Shown: piece after piece, positions 16,909 to 25,275 of the stretch
Position numbering within the stretch: the first letter of the stretch is position 1
Layout of the letters: each line of letters begins with the position of its first letter
Assembly (NCBI RefSeq): GCF_035440685.1
Contig: NZ_DAORMW010000019.1
Reading direction: 5' to 3' (one strand)
Length of the DNA: 64,000 bases
Origin: Accumulibacter appositus
GTDB lineage: Bacteria; Pseudomonadota; Gammaproteobacteria; Burkholderiales; Rhodocyclaceae
Program-made: the position numbers and the translations under genes
Notes under the pieces: generated by a model
The model's input: the letters and a program-made list of their open reading frames with translations, nothing else
The model's database searches: none
Told to the model about the DNA's origin: nothing

Positions 16909-18450
16909 TCATGGTGCGGCAGCCGTGTCGGGCGCTGCCGGCTGCAGCTTGCTGTCGGGACTGCCCAGACGGAACGCGAAACCCGCTTTGCGCAGCAGGC
17001 GCGCTTCGTTTTGCAGGTCGGCTCGGGTCAGTGGATGCTCTTCGAGCCAGCCGGGCGGGAAACGCAGCTCGAGCTGGCGCCGGTCGACGCGCAGGCCGAC
17101 GGCCGGCAGTTCTTGGCTGCTGCGGCTACGATGCAGCACCACCGCCAGACGCAGGAGGACACACAGGCGCGGTGCCATGCGCGCCCAGGTGCTCGGCAGA
17201 TGCACGAAGGCGTTGCTGGGAAATGAGCGGCGATGGCGCCTGAGCAGCGCCGACAACAATAGTTGATCGTCACGGGAGTAGCCGGGCAAATCGGCATGTT
17301 CGAGGACGTAGGCACCGTGCTTGTGGTGCTGGTCGTGGGTCAGCAGCAAGCCGATCTCGTGCAGGCGAGCGGCCCGTTCGAGGACCTGCGCCGCTTCCTC
17401 GTCGCCAAGCCGCCATTTGCTGCACACCTGCCGCAGCAGGACCAGCGCGGTCCCGCTGACGCGGCGCGCCTGCGCTTCGTCAAGGTTGAAGCGACTGATG
17501 ACGTCGGCGATCGTTCGGTCACGCACATCCTCGTGGCTAATGCGCCCGAGAAGGTCATAGATCAGGCCTTCGCGCAAAGCGCCTTCGGAGACCTCGAGTT
17601 GCTCGATGCCGAGCGCCTCGCAAAGCCCGTGCAGGACGACGAAGCCGCCGACGAAGACGCGTGCCCGCGCGGCTTCGAGTTGCCAGCGCTCGGCAATCGC
17701 CGCTGTGTCGCGCATCCCGAGCAGCTCGCTGCGCAGCAGGCGCAGCGCTTCGAGGGTGATTCCCTCGCGGCTCCAGCCTTCGCTGACCAAGACCTCCTGG
17801 ATGGCCTTGATCGAACCCGAGGCGCCGGTGACCACGCCCCAGCCGCGCGCCACATACTCATGGCGCACCGGCTCGAGAGTCAGTTGCACCAGCAGTTCGG
17901 CCTCGCGCATGCGACTCGCGGTCAGCCGCCCATCCCCAAAACAGGCGCGGCTCATGCTCACGCAACCCATTTTCAGGCTGGCCAGATGGAGGGGATCGAA
18001 TTTCTCGCCGATGATCAACTCGGTGCTGCCGCCGCCGATGTCGATCACCAGCCGCTGCCCGGAGACGTCACCGACACTGTGCGCGACGCCCAGGTAGATC
18101 AGGCGTGCTTCTTCCTGGCCACGGACGATCTCCACCTTGTGACCGAGAACCTGTTCGGCGCGCGCCACGAACTCGGCGCTGTTGCGCGCCTGGCGCAGAG
18201 TATTGGTGCCGACAATGCGCAATTGCTCGGGCGGAATGTCGCGCAGGCGCTGGCCAAAGCGTGCGAGGCATTCGAGGGCGCGTTTCTGGGCTTCCTGCGA
18301 CAGCCGGTTGCGCGCATCCAGGCCGCCCGCCAACTGGACCATCTCGCGCAAGCGGTCATGGACCTGCACCTGTCCATTGACCAGGCGGGCGACGATCATG
18401 TGAAAACTGTTCGACCCAAGGTCGATCGCTGCTACGAATTCGGAAGACAC
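16909..18450 (-). CDS. ppx: Exopolyphosphatase (Ppx/GppA family)
   Basis: This protein of 513 residues releases phosphate from the ends of polyphosphate chains. The N-terminal actin-like ATPase fold shows AAIDLGSNSFHMIVARL, the phosphate loop IDIGGGSTELIIG, and GASGSIKAI. The C-terminal half is HD-like, with LHEIGLLLTHDQHHKHGAY. A GTG start at 18448-18450 is chosen because AAGGAG lies upstream and the family N-terminus (SSEFVAAIDLG) begins there. The frame reaching 18651 is low-complexity Arg/Pro. Length exceeds 500 residues, which favours exopolyphosphatase over the shorter pppGpp hydrolases. It fits a polyphosphate-storing lifestyle. Confidence 0.93.
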   Translation of the reverse strand: MSSEFVAAIDLGSNSFHMIVARLVNGQVQVHDRLREMVQLAGGLDARNRLSQEAQKRALECLARFGQRLRDIPPEQLRIVGTNTLRQARNSAEFVARAEQVLGHKVEIVRGQEEARLIYLGVAHSVGDVSGQRLVIDIGGGSTELIIGEKFDPLHLASLKMGCVSMSRACFGDGRLTASRMREAELLVQLTLEPVRHEYVARGWGVVTGASGSIKAIQEVLVSEGWSREGITLEALRLLRSELLGMRDTAAIAERWQLEAARARVFVGGFVVLHGLCEALGIEQLEVSEGALREGLIYDLLGRISHEDVRDRTIADVISRFNLDEAQARRVSGTALVLLRQVCSKWRLGDEEAAQVLERAARLHEIGLLLTHDQHHKHGAYVLEHADLPGYSRDDQLLLSALLRRHRRSFPSNAFVHLPSTWARMAPRLCVLLRLAVVLHRSRSSQELPAVGLRVDRRQLELRFPPGWLEEHPLTRADLQNEARLLRKAGFAFRLGSPDSKLQPAAPDTAAAP

Positions 18451-18856
18451 GTCAGAACTCCTTGCCGCTATAGGAAGAAACAGGCGCCGACCGGGCAAGC
18501 CGCCACGCGCGCTGTGCGTTTGCCGCTGGCGGCCCGCCACGGGCGGCGGCCGTGGCTTGCGTTGTGCCCGACGCGGCACGCGGCGACGCTTGACGCCGGG
18601 AAACGGGGGCCGACTGGCTTTGACTACCCCGCCCGCTGGCGGCAGGCCCAATGCATGGCAGCGCGCAGCTCATTCCGCGGTGAAGGAAAGGATAGCGGAT
18701 GTGCTCTCTGCCCGCCGTGAAATGGCTCACGGCGTAGAATCGCCAGCGGACATGCATGCAGAGTATCCCTGCCGCCGCGACACTCGTCAATCGATCAATC
18801 ACCACGGCGGTCACGGCTGTTCGCCGCGTCGTGGAAGGGCTTGGGGAAGCAGGCCA
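18451..18856. other. ppx-priA intergenic region
   Basis: About 400 bp lies upstream of ppx and downstream of priA, both on the minus strand. It should carry the ppx promoter. I looked for Pho-box-like direct repeats (CTGTCAT type) and see none that is convincing. No RNA gene or repeat is recognisable. Confidence 0.45.
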
Positions 18857-20872
18857 TCAGAACTCGAGCGGATCGACTTCCAGGTGCCAGCGCAGCCGCG
18901 ACGGCACTTTGATCGCTTCCAGCTGCGGCAGCCAGTCGGCAAGAAAACGCTGCAAGGCCCGCCGTGCGGGCGACTCGACGAGCAACTGGCCGCGCTCGAA
19001 ACTGGCCCGCCGGGCCAGGCGCATCGGCACCGGGTCGTAGAAGGTCACCGCCTGCTCGGCGCCCACCGCCGGGCAGGCGCGCGCGCTTTTCAGAAAACTC
19101 AGGGCGTCGGCCATCAGCGGTGCTTCGGCGCGCAACATGGCCTGGTGCGCATACGGTGGGAAGCCAGCCTGTTGCCGCTCGGCGAGCTGCTCGGCGGCGA
19201 AAGCGGGAAAGTCATGCTGGACCAGCGCGGCGTACAGCGGATGCTCCGGGAACTGTGTCTGGATGAGGAACTCACCTGCTCGTGCGGCGCGGCCGGCGCG
19301 GCCGGCGACCTGCATCAACTGTGCGAAGAGACGTTCGGGCGCGCGCCAGTCGGCGGCGAACAAGGCGGCGTCGGGGGAAATGGCGCCGACCAGGGTGAGC
19401 TTGGGGAAATCGTGCCCTTTGGCGAGCATCTGGGTGCCGACCAGAATGTCGGCCTCGCCGCTGTGGATCCGCGCCACCAGCGCTTCCCACTGCTTGCGGC
19501 TGCGCGCCGCATCGCGGTCGACGCGTAACACCCGGGCCTGGGGAAAGTGCTCGGCAAGCACCGCTTCCAGCCGTTGCGTGCCACGCCCGAAGGCGCTCAG
19601 GTCCTGGTTACCGCAGCTCGGGCAGCCTTTCGGCAGATGCGCTTCGAAGCCACAGTGATGGCAACGCAGGCGGCGGTCGACCAGATGCAGCACCAGATTG
19701 GCGGCACAGCGATGACAGTTCGAGGTCCAGCCGCAAGCGGCGCAGGCCAGCACCGGTGCGTAACCACGGCGATTGAGGAAGAGCAGGCTTTGCTCGCCGC
19801 GCCTCAGACGCTCCTCGACGGCGCCTAGCAGGGCACTGCTGAGCCCGTCCTGGGGCTTGTCAAGGCGGGTGTCGATACGCCGCACGCTCGGCAGGCGAGC
19901 ACCTTCGACCGCCCGCTCGCTCAGCGTCAGCAGGCGATAGCGACCGCGGCCGGCGTCGACGGTGGCGTTGGCCCAGCTTTCGAGCGAAGGTGTCGCCGAG
20001 CCGAGGACGATCTTGATGTCCCGCTGACGGGCGCGAAAAACGGCCAGGTCACGCGCTGAATAGCGGATGCCGTCCTGTTGCTTGAATGAGGCGTCGTGCT
20101 CCTCGTCGACCACGATCAGGCCAAGCTCCGGCAGCGGCGCGAAGATGGCCAGGCGGGTGCCGAGCACGATGCGCGCTTCGCCGGTCAAGGCGGCGCACCA
20201 ATTGCGGCTGCGCGCGGCCTCGCCGAGCTCGCTGTGCAGACTGACCAGACCCGCGCCGGGAAAACGCGCGGCGACGCGGCCTTCCAGCTGTGGCGTCAGA
20301 TTGATTTCCGGCACCAGCAGCAGCGACTGCTGGCCGTCGGCCAGGGCGCGCTCGATGAGCCGGAGATAGACTTCGGTCTTGCCACTGCCGGTCACACCGT
20401 GCAGGAGGTAGGCGTGGAAACCGGCCCCGAGCTCGGCAATCGAGGTCAGCACCGCCTGCTGTTCGCCGGTCAGTTCCGGCGCCGCCACGGCCGCTGCTGG
20501 CGGGACTTGCCGCGGCGCCCTGGCCTTGACGGGTTTGAGGGCGCGCAGTCCGACCGGTAAGGTCGACAGCATCACCTGGCCAAGCGGGACGTGATAGTAG
20601 GCGGCGCAGAACTCGGTGAGGCGAAACCAATCGGCAGGCAAGGGCGGCAAGTCGCGAAGGAGCTCACCAAGGAGCTTGAGTTGCGCTAGCGGGAGATCGC
20701 TGCCTGCCGGTAGCTCGACGAGAATCCCGATTTTCTCGTGGCGCCCGAAGGGCACACGCACGCGGTAGCCGATGTCGCCCGCCGACAGCAGCTCGCCATC
20801 GGCGACGCGGTAGTCGAAGAGACGACGCAGCGGAACATCGAGGGCGACGCGGGCAATTTGCGGCAAGGACAT
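18857..20872 (-). CDS. priA: Primosomal protein N' (PriA helicase)
   Basis: This replication-restart helicase has 671 residues, somewhat short for the family. It has an N-terminal DNA-fork-binding domain (ARVALDVPLRRLFDYRV, then VRVPFGRHEKIG). A helicase core follows with Walker A HGVTGSGKTEVYLR and the DEEH box VVDEEHDASFKQQDG. The zinc region is made of paired cysteines (CAACGW..CHRC and CHHCGF..GCPSCG). The ATG start gives the usual N-terminus. It is located between hemE and ppx on the same strand. Confidence 0.95.
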   Translation of the reverse strand: MSLPQIARVALDVPLRRLFDYRVADGELLSAGDIGYRVRVPFGRHEKIGILVELPAGSDLPLAQLKLLGELLRDLPPLPADWFRLTEFCAAYYHVPLGQVMLSTLPVGLRALKPVKARAPRQVPPAAAVAAPELTGEQQAVLTSIAELGAGFHAYLLHGVTGSGKTEVYLRLIERALADGQQSLLLVPEINLTPQLEGRVAARFPGAGLVSLHSELGEAARSRNWCAALTGEARIVLGTRLAIFAPLPELGLIVVDEEHDASFKQQDGIRYSARDLAVFRARQRDIKIVLGSATPSLESWANATVDAGRGRYRLLTLSERAVEGARLPSVRRIDTRLDKPQDGLSSALLGAVEERLRRGEQSLLFLNRRGYAPVLACAACGWTSNCHRCAANLVLHLVDRRLRCHHCGFEAHLPKGCPSCGNQDLSAFGRGTQRLEAVLAEHFPQARVLRVDRDAARSRKQWEALVARIHSGEADILVGTQMLAKGHDFPKLTLVGAISPDAALFAADWRAPERLFAQLMQVAGRAGRAARAGEFLIQTQFPEHPLYAALVQHDFPAFAAEQLAERQQAGFPPYAHQAMLRAEAPLMADALSFLKSARACPAVGAEQAVTFYDPVPMRLARRASFERGQLLVESPARRALQRFLADWLPQLEAIKVPSRLRWHLEVDPLEF

Positions 20873-21001
20873 CGGGTCGGAAAGCCGTTCACAGGCGGGT
20901 AGTGAGAACGATCGCTAGTTAGAGGCGGAAGCTCGTGCCACTTCTCGTAGTGCTGGATAAGATCCTCTGTTATTTGAGGTTTCCGCTCCATTCACAGTTT
21001 C

Positions 21002-21022
21002 TGTGGATAACTCTGTGGATCA
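21002..21022 (-). promoter_or_regulatory. Pair of DnaA boxes outside the dnaA region
   Basis: TGTGGATAA at 21002-21010 is an exact complement of the consensus DnaA box TTATCCACA. TGTGGATCA at 21014-21022 differs at one base. They are spaced three bases apart in the same orientation. This may be a DnaA-regulated promoter for priA or a DnaA-titration site. Confidence 0.5.
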
Positions 21023-21144
21023 GGGAGCGGAGAAAGCCCGCAAGCGGCCATTCTGTAAGGGTTTCAGCGCTACTGCCGGAAAAAGAGGCGATTAAATAAG
21101 CTTTTTAAATCAGCGTATTACAAATACAAGTCTGATTTACAAAA

Positions 21145-21168
21145 GACTTTTTGTTGTGTCAAAAAGTC
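21145..21168 (-). terminator. Possible hemE terminator hairpin
   Basis: A perfect nine-pair stem GACTTTTTG/CAAAAAGTC has a six-base loop. Read on the minus strand it is followed by TTTTG. The stem is AT-rich, so termination strength is uncertain. It lies 42 bp downstream of the hemE stop. Confidence 0.45.
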
Positions 21169-21209
21169 CGAAGTCTGTTCTGTGAACAAGTCAAGAGATA
21201 AATGCAAAT

Positions 21210-22286
21210 TCAAGGCCCTTTCTGGCGCAGAACACGGCTGTGTTGGTGTACCGCATCAACCAGCGCCTTGACTCGGTCCGGCGGCGTGAACTGCGAGATG
21301 CCGTGCCCGAGATTGAAGACGTGGCCGGTCTCACCGGGACCGTAGGCGTCGAGCACCCTCTTGGCCTCGCTGACGATCGTTTCGGGTGAGGCAAAAAGCA
21401 CCGCCGGGTCGATATTGCCCTGCAGGGCAACCTTGTCACCGACGCGCCGGCGCGCTTCGCCGATGTCAATTGTCCAGTCCAGGCCGACCGCCTCACAGCC
21501 GATTTCGGCGATCGCTTCCAGCCACAGGCCACCGCCTTTGGTAAACACAATCGATGGCACGCGCTCGCCGTCCTTGTTCTTGATCAACTGGCCGACGATG
21601 CGCTGCATGTAGTCGAGCGAGAACTCGCGATAGGCTGCCGGCGACAGGGAACCGCCCCAGGAATCAAAAATCATCACGGCCTGGGCACCCGATTCGATCT
21701 GTGCGTTGAGGTAGGCGACGACCGCGTCGGCGGTGACCGACAGAATGTGATGCAGGAGGTCCGGCCGGTCGTAGAGCATCCCCTTGATGCGCCGATAATC
21801 GGTGCTCGAAGCGCCTTCGACCATGTAGCAGGCGAGGGTGTAAGGACTGCCGGAAAATCCGATCAGCGGCACCGAGTTGCCCAAGGCGCGCCGGATTTCC
21901 ACGACCGCATCCATCACGTAACGCAGGTGATCCCAGGGATCGGGAGCGCTGAGGTCGCGAATTGCCCATTCTTCGCGCAGCGGCCGTTCGAAACGCGGCC
22001 CTTCACCATCGGTAAAATACAGTCCGAGGCCCATCGCGTCGGGGATGGTCAGGATGTCCGAGAAAAGAATCGCGGCGTCAAGATCGAAACGCGCCAACGG
22101 TTGCAGGGTCACCTCGCAGGCCAGGCCCGGGTTGGTGCACAGCTGCATGAAGCTGCCCGCACGGGCACGCGTTTCGCGGTATTCGGGAAGGTAGCGGCCA
22201 GCCTGACGCATCAACCAGACCGGCGTGTGCGTGGTCGGCTCTTTGAGCAGCGCTCGCAGAAAGGTATCGTTGGATGGGCGGGTCAC
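21210..22286 (-). CDS. hemE: Uroporphyrinogen decarboxylase
   Basis: This enzyme of 358 residues, exactly family length, converts uroporphyrinogen III to coproporphyrinogen III in heme and related tetrapyrrole synthesis. The active-site motif TPVWLMRQAGRYLPEYRETR is at residues 21-40, with catalytic Asp in the ILFSDILTIPDAMG segment and the PYTLACYMVEG and QGNIDP regions following. The start is GTG at 22284-22286, giving the normal N-terminus TRPSNDTFLRALL. It lies 58 bp downstream of the trkH stop on the same strand, so read-through from the trk block is possible. Confidence 0.96.
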   Translation of the reverse strand: MTRPSNDTFLRALLKEPTTHTPVWLMRQAGRYLPEYRETRARAGSFMQLCTNPGLACEVTLQPLARFDLDAAILFSDILTIPDAMGLGLYFTDGEGPRFERPLREEWAIRDLSAPDPWDHLRYVMDAVVEIRRALGNSVPLIGFSGSPYTLACYMVEGASSTDYRRIKGMLYDRPDLLHHILSVTADAVVAYLNAQIESGAQAVMIFDSWGGSLSPAAYREFSLDYMQRIVGQLIKNKDGERVPSIVFTKGGGLWLEAIAEIGCEAVGLDWTIDIGEARRRVGDKVALQGNIDPAVLFASPETIVSEAKRVLDAYGPGETGHVFNLGHGISQFTPPDRVKALVDAVHQHSRVLRQKGP

Positions 22287-22344
22287 GGCAAACTCCGGCG
22301 GCGAGCGAAAGAGGCTCGGAAAGCGCGATTATCCACTTTCCCCG

Positions 22345-23799
22345 CTACTTCCGCCAGAAAGCCGGCGTCATGACCACCAGCAAGGTGAAGATCTCCAGCC
22401 GGCCGAGGAGCATGGCGAAGGTGCATACCCAGATCTGAAAGTCGCTCAGTCCGGCAAAATTGCTCGCCGGCCCGACCTCTCCCAATCCCGGCCCGGTGTT
22501 GTTGATACTGGCGACGACCGCCGAAAATGCGGTGATGATCTCCAGCCCGGACAAGGAAAGGAGCAGCGTCATGCTGGCAATGCAGACCATGTACACAAAG
22601 CCGAAGGCGAGCACCGCGAAGAGAATGTTCGGCGGCACGGCATCGTTGCCGACCTTCACCGGATGCACGGCGTTGGGGTGCATGGCACGCATCAACTCGC
22701 GATACACCTGCTTGTAGAGCACCAGGGCACGAATCATCTTGATGCCACCACCCGTCGAGCCGGCACTGGTCGCGAAACTGCACAGGAACAACATCCACAG
22801 CGGGGCGAAGAACGGCCACAGGGCATAATCGGTGGTCGCGAAGCCGGTCGTCGTGGCAATCGAGACGACATTGAACGCGGCATAGCGCAGGGCCTCGGCG
22901 AAGCTTGCATAGACGCCATGGAAAACGAGAAAGGCGGCGATGCCAAGGACACTGCCAAGAGTCACCAGCAGAAACCAGCCGGCTTCCGGATCAGACCGGT
23001 AGGGGCGCAGCGAACCCCCGGAGAAGGCGACAAAGTGGGTTGCGAAGTTCATCCCGGCGAAGAGCATGAAGGCGATGGCCACCGCTTCGATGGTCGGCGA
23101 GGCAAAATAGGCGAAGCTTGCGTCGTGGCTCGAGAAACCGCCGAGCCCCATGGTGGCGAACATGTGCATGATGGCATCGGATACGCTCATTCCCGCCAAA
23201 TAATAGGCCAGCGCGCAGCAGATGGAGAGCAGCGAATAGACGATCCACAGGCCCTTCGCCGTTTCGGCGATGCGTGGCGTCATCTTGGTGTCCTTCATCG
23301 GCCCCGGCGTCTCGGCCTTGAACATCTGTCGGCCACCGATCCCCAGCAGGGGCAGGATGGCAACGGCGAGAACGATCAAGCCCATGCCGCCAAGCCAGAC
23401 CATCTGCGTTCGCCACAGGTTGATCGACAGCGGCATGTCGTCCAGGCCGGTGAGAACGGTCGCGCCGGTAGTCGTCAGTCCGGATACGGCTTCAAAATAG
23501 GCGTCGGTGAAACTGAGCTGGAGTTCGAGAACCAAGGGCAGGGCGGCGTAGATCGGCAGCAGCGTCCACACCAGCGCAACCATCAGGAAGCCGTCACGAA
23601 TCGTCAGATCGCGGGTTTCTCTGCGGGTGGCATACCACAGGCCGGCGCCGGTAGCGACAGTCAACAGAAATGCTTCGTCGAAGGACGCGAAGGCGCCATC
23701 GTCGAGCCACCAGGAAACGCCCAGGGGAAGAAGCATGGTCAGCCCGAACATCAGGATCACCAGCGAGAGCACCCGGACCACCGGGTAGTAGCGTTGCAT
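22345..23799 (-). CDS. trkH: Trk potassium uptake membrane subunit TrkH
   Basis: This inner-membrane K+ translocating subunit of 484 residues has four membrane-pore-membrane repeats. Filter-type segments SGLTTTGATVLTG, GLGGFSSHDASF, TTTGFATTDYALWP and SINNTGPGLGEVGP are visible in order. The start ATG lies nine bases after the trkA stop, so the two are translated from one message and form the Trk complex, with TrkA as the cytoplasmic nucleotide-binding regulator. Confidence 0.95.
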   Translation of the reverse strand: MQRYYPVVRVLSLVILMFGLTMLLPLGVSWWLDDGAFASFDEAFLLTVATGAGLWYATRRETRDLTIRDGFLMVALVWTLLPIYAALPLVLELQLSFTDAYFEAVSGLTTTGATVLTGLDDMPLSINLWRTQMVWLGGMGLIVLAVAILPLLGIGGRQMFKAETPGPMKDTKMTPRIAETAKGLWIVYSLLSICCALAYYLAGMSVSDAIMHMFATMGLGGFSSHDASFAYFASPTIEAVAIAFMLFAGMNFATHFVAFSGGSLRPYRSDPEAGWFLLVTLGSVLGIAAFLVFHGVYASFAEALRYAAFNVVSIATTTGFATTDYALWPFFAPLWMLFLCSFATSAGSTGGGIKMIRALVLYKQVYRELMRAMHPNAVHPVKVGNDAVPPNILFAVLAFGFVYMVCIASMTLLLSLSGLEIITAFSAVVASINNTGPGLGEVGPASNFAGLSDFQIWVCTFAMLLGRLEIFTLLVVMTPAFWRK

Positions 23800-23808
23800 G
23801 CCCGCGGC

Positions 23809-25239
23809 TCAGAAGAAGTGGAAACCAACCTCGAACAGTTTTTCGACCTGCTTGACCACCTTCTTGTCGATGCAGAAGACGATCACGTGGTCACCGGTCT
23901 CGATGACTACGTCCTTGTGGGCGATGAGCACCCGCCCGATCTGCTTCTTTGCTCCCAGCCGGAAGAAGTTAAAGTCATCGGTCTCGCCGAGGTCGCGTAC
24001 GATGGCGGCGATGAAGGCGCCGTGGATGACCGGCAGTTCGCCGACGCGGCGACCGACGGCGCGTGAATTCTTCTTGTCGCCGTGGGCGACGATCTCGAGC
24101 GCTTCGGCGGCACCGCGACGCAGGCTGTGCACCTGCACGACGTCACCATGACGGACATAGGTCAGCAGGGTACCGATCGAGACCTGAGCCGGCGAAATGG
24201 CGATGTCGATCGGCCCACCCTGTACCAGCTCGGCGTACGCCCGCCGGTTGATCAAGGCCACCACGCGCTGACAACCCATGCGCTTGGCCAGCGACGCGCC
24301 CATGATGTTGTCTTCATCGGCATTGCTCAGGGCGAGGAAGAGTTCCATCTCCTCGATGCCCTCCTGTTGCAGCAACTCCTCGTCGGTGGCGTCACCATTG
24401 AGGACCAGCACCGACTTCAACGAGTTGGCCACGAACTCGGCCCGACGGCGGTCCACTTCGATCAGCTTGACCTCGCACTTGCCTTCCAGTGCCTGAGCAA
24501 CGCGATGGCCAATGTTGCCGCCGCCGGCAATCATCACCCGTCGCACGGGCTCCATCGAGCGCCGCAACTCGCGCATCACGGTGCGGATGTGTTCGTCGGC
24601 AGCGAGCACGAAGACCTCGTCCCCGTCGGCGATGATCGTCTCGCCGGTCGGCGTGATCGCACCGCCATGGCGATAGATGGCGGCGATGCGTCCGTCGATC
24701 TCGGGCGGCAGGTGGCTGCGCATCTCGGAGATCGGGCTACCGACCAACAGGCCGCCGGCGTAAGCACGCAGGCCAACCAGCGCCAAACGTCCGCGGGCGA
24801 AGCTGAGCACTTGCAGCGCTTCCGGAAAATCGATCAGGCGCGCGATGTACTCGGTGATCACCTGTTCCGGGCACAGGGCGTAATCAACGGCGAAGTTCTC
24901 GGGTGCGAGCAGGGCTTCGCTGTCCAGAAAGTCATGCGCGCGCAACCTCGCTATGCGGGCAGGGACGTTGAAGACGCTGTGCGCCACCTTGCAGGCGACG
25001 AGATTGGTCTCGTCACTCGGGGTCACGGCGATCAGCAGGTCGGCATCTTCGAGACCGGCATTGGCCAGCACCGAAGGATTCGAGGCATTGCCGATCACGG
25101 TGCGCAGATCGAAGCGATCCTGCAGGAAGGCCAGGCGCTCTTGATCGCTGTCGACGACGGTAATATCGTTATTCTCGGAGACGAGACTTTCCGCAACGCT
25201 GGCACCGACCTGGCCGGCACCCAGAATGACGATCCTCAT
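23809..25239 (-). CDS. trkA: Trk potassium uptake regulatory subunit TrkA
   Basis: This cytoplasmic peripheral subunit of 476 residues gates TrkH in response to NAD(H) or ATP. It contains two RCK modules. The first starts MRIVILGAGQVGASVAESL with a Rossmann GxGxxG, and the second has MIAGGGNIGHRVAQAL near residue 233. A TrkA-C domain follows each. The gene sits between ntrX (36 bp upstream) and trkH (nine bases downstream) on one strand. The same order is common in related betaproteobacteria. Confidence 0.95.
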   Translation of the reverse strand: MRIVILGAGQVGASVAESLVSENNDITVVDSDQERLAFLQDRFDLRTVIGNASNPSVLANAGLEDADLLIAVTPSDETNLVACKVAHSVFNVPARIARLRAHDFLDSEALLAPENFAVDYALCPEQVITEYIARLIDFPEALQVLSFARGRLALVGLRAYAGGLLVGSPISEMRSHLPPEIDGRIAAIYRHGGAITPTGETIIADGDEVFVLAADEHIRTVMRELRRSMEPVRRVMIAGGGNIGHRVAQALEGKCEVKLIEVDRRRAEFVANSLKSVLVLNGDATDEELLQQEGIEEMELFLALSNADEDNIMGASLAKRMGCQRVVALINRRAYAELVQGGPIDIAISPAQVSIGTLLTYVRHGDVVQVHSLRRGAAEALEIVAHGDKKNSRAVGRRVGELPVIHGAFIAAIVRDLGETDDFNFFRLGAKKQIGRVLIAHKDVVIETGDHVIVFCIDKKVVKQVEKLFEVGFHFF

Positions 25240-25275
25240 TTACTTTTCCCTCCCTGAGCAGCATGCGGCGAGAGC

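Larger units (their letters stand above)
20873..21209. other. hemE-priA intergenic region
   Basis: This 337 bp region is unusually AT-rich in its right half (21090-21200). It contains two DnaA-box-like sequences at 21002-21022 and an AT-rich hairpin at 21145-21168. Both flanking genes read leftwards, so it holds the end of hemE and the promoter of priA. A short minus-strand frame starting at 20991 runs into priA and shows no protein signature. Confidence 0.6.

Noticed and set aside
17263..18720. A 485-residue plus-strand open frame
   Set aside because: It is antisense to ppx, has no motifs, and is rich in Gln/Asp/Arg as expected from the complement of the ppx codons.
20686..20991. Minus-strand small gene upstream of priA
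   Set aside because: The first 39 residues are outside priA and look plausible, but the frame then runs through priA in another phase. No homologous pattern or good start is visible.
22225..24066. A 613-residue plus-strand open frame
   Set aside because: It is antisense to hemE, trkH and the end of trkA, which have clear family motifs. Its composition (Gln/Arg/Gly-rich) is typical of a shadow frame in GC-rich DNA.
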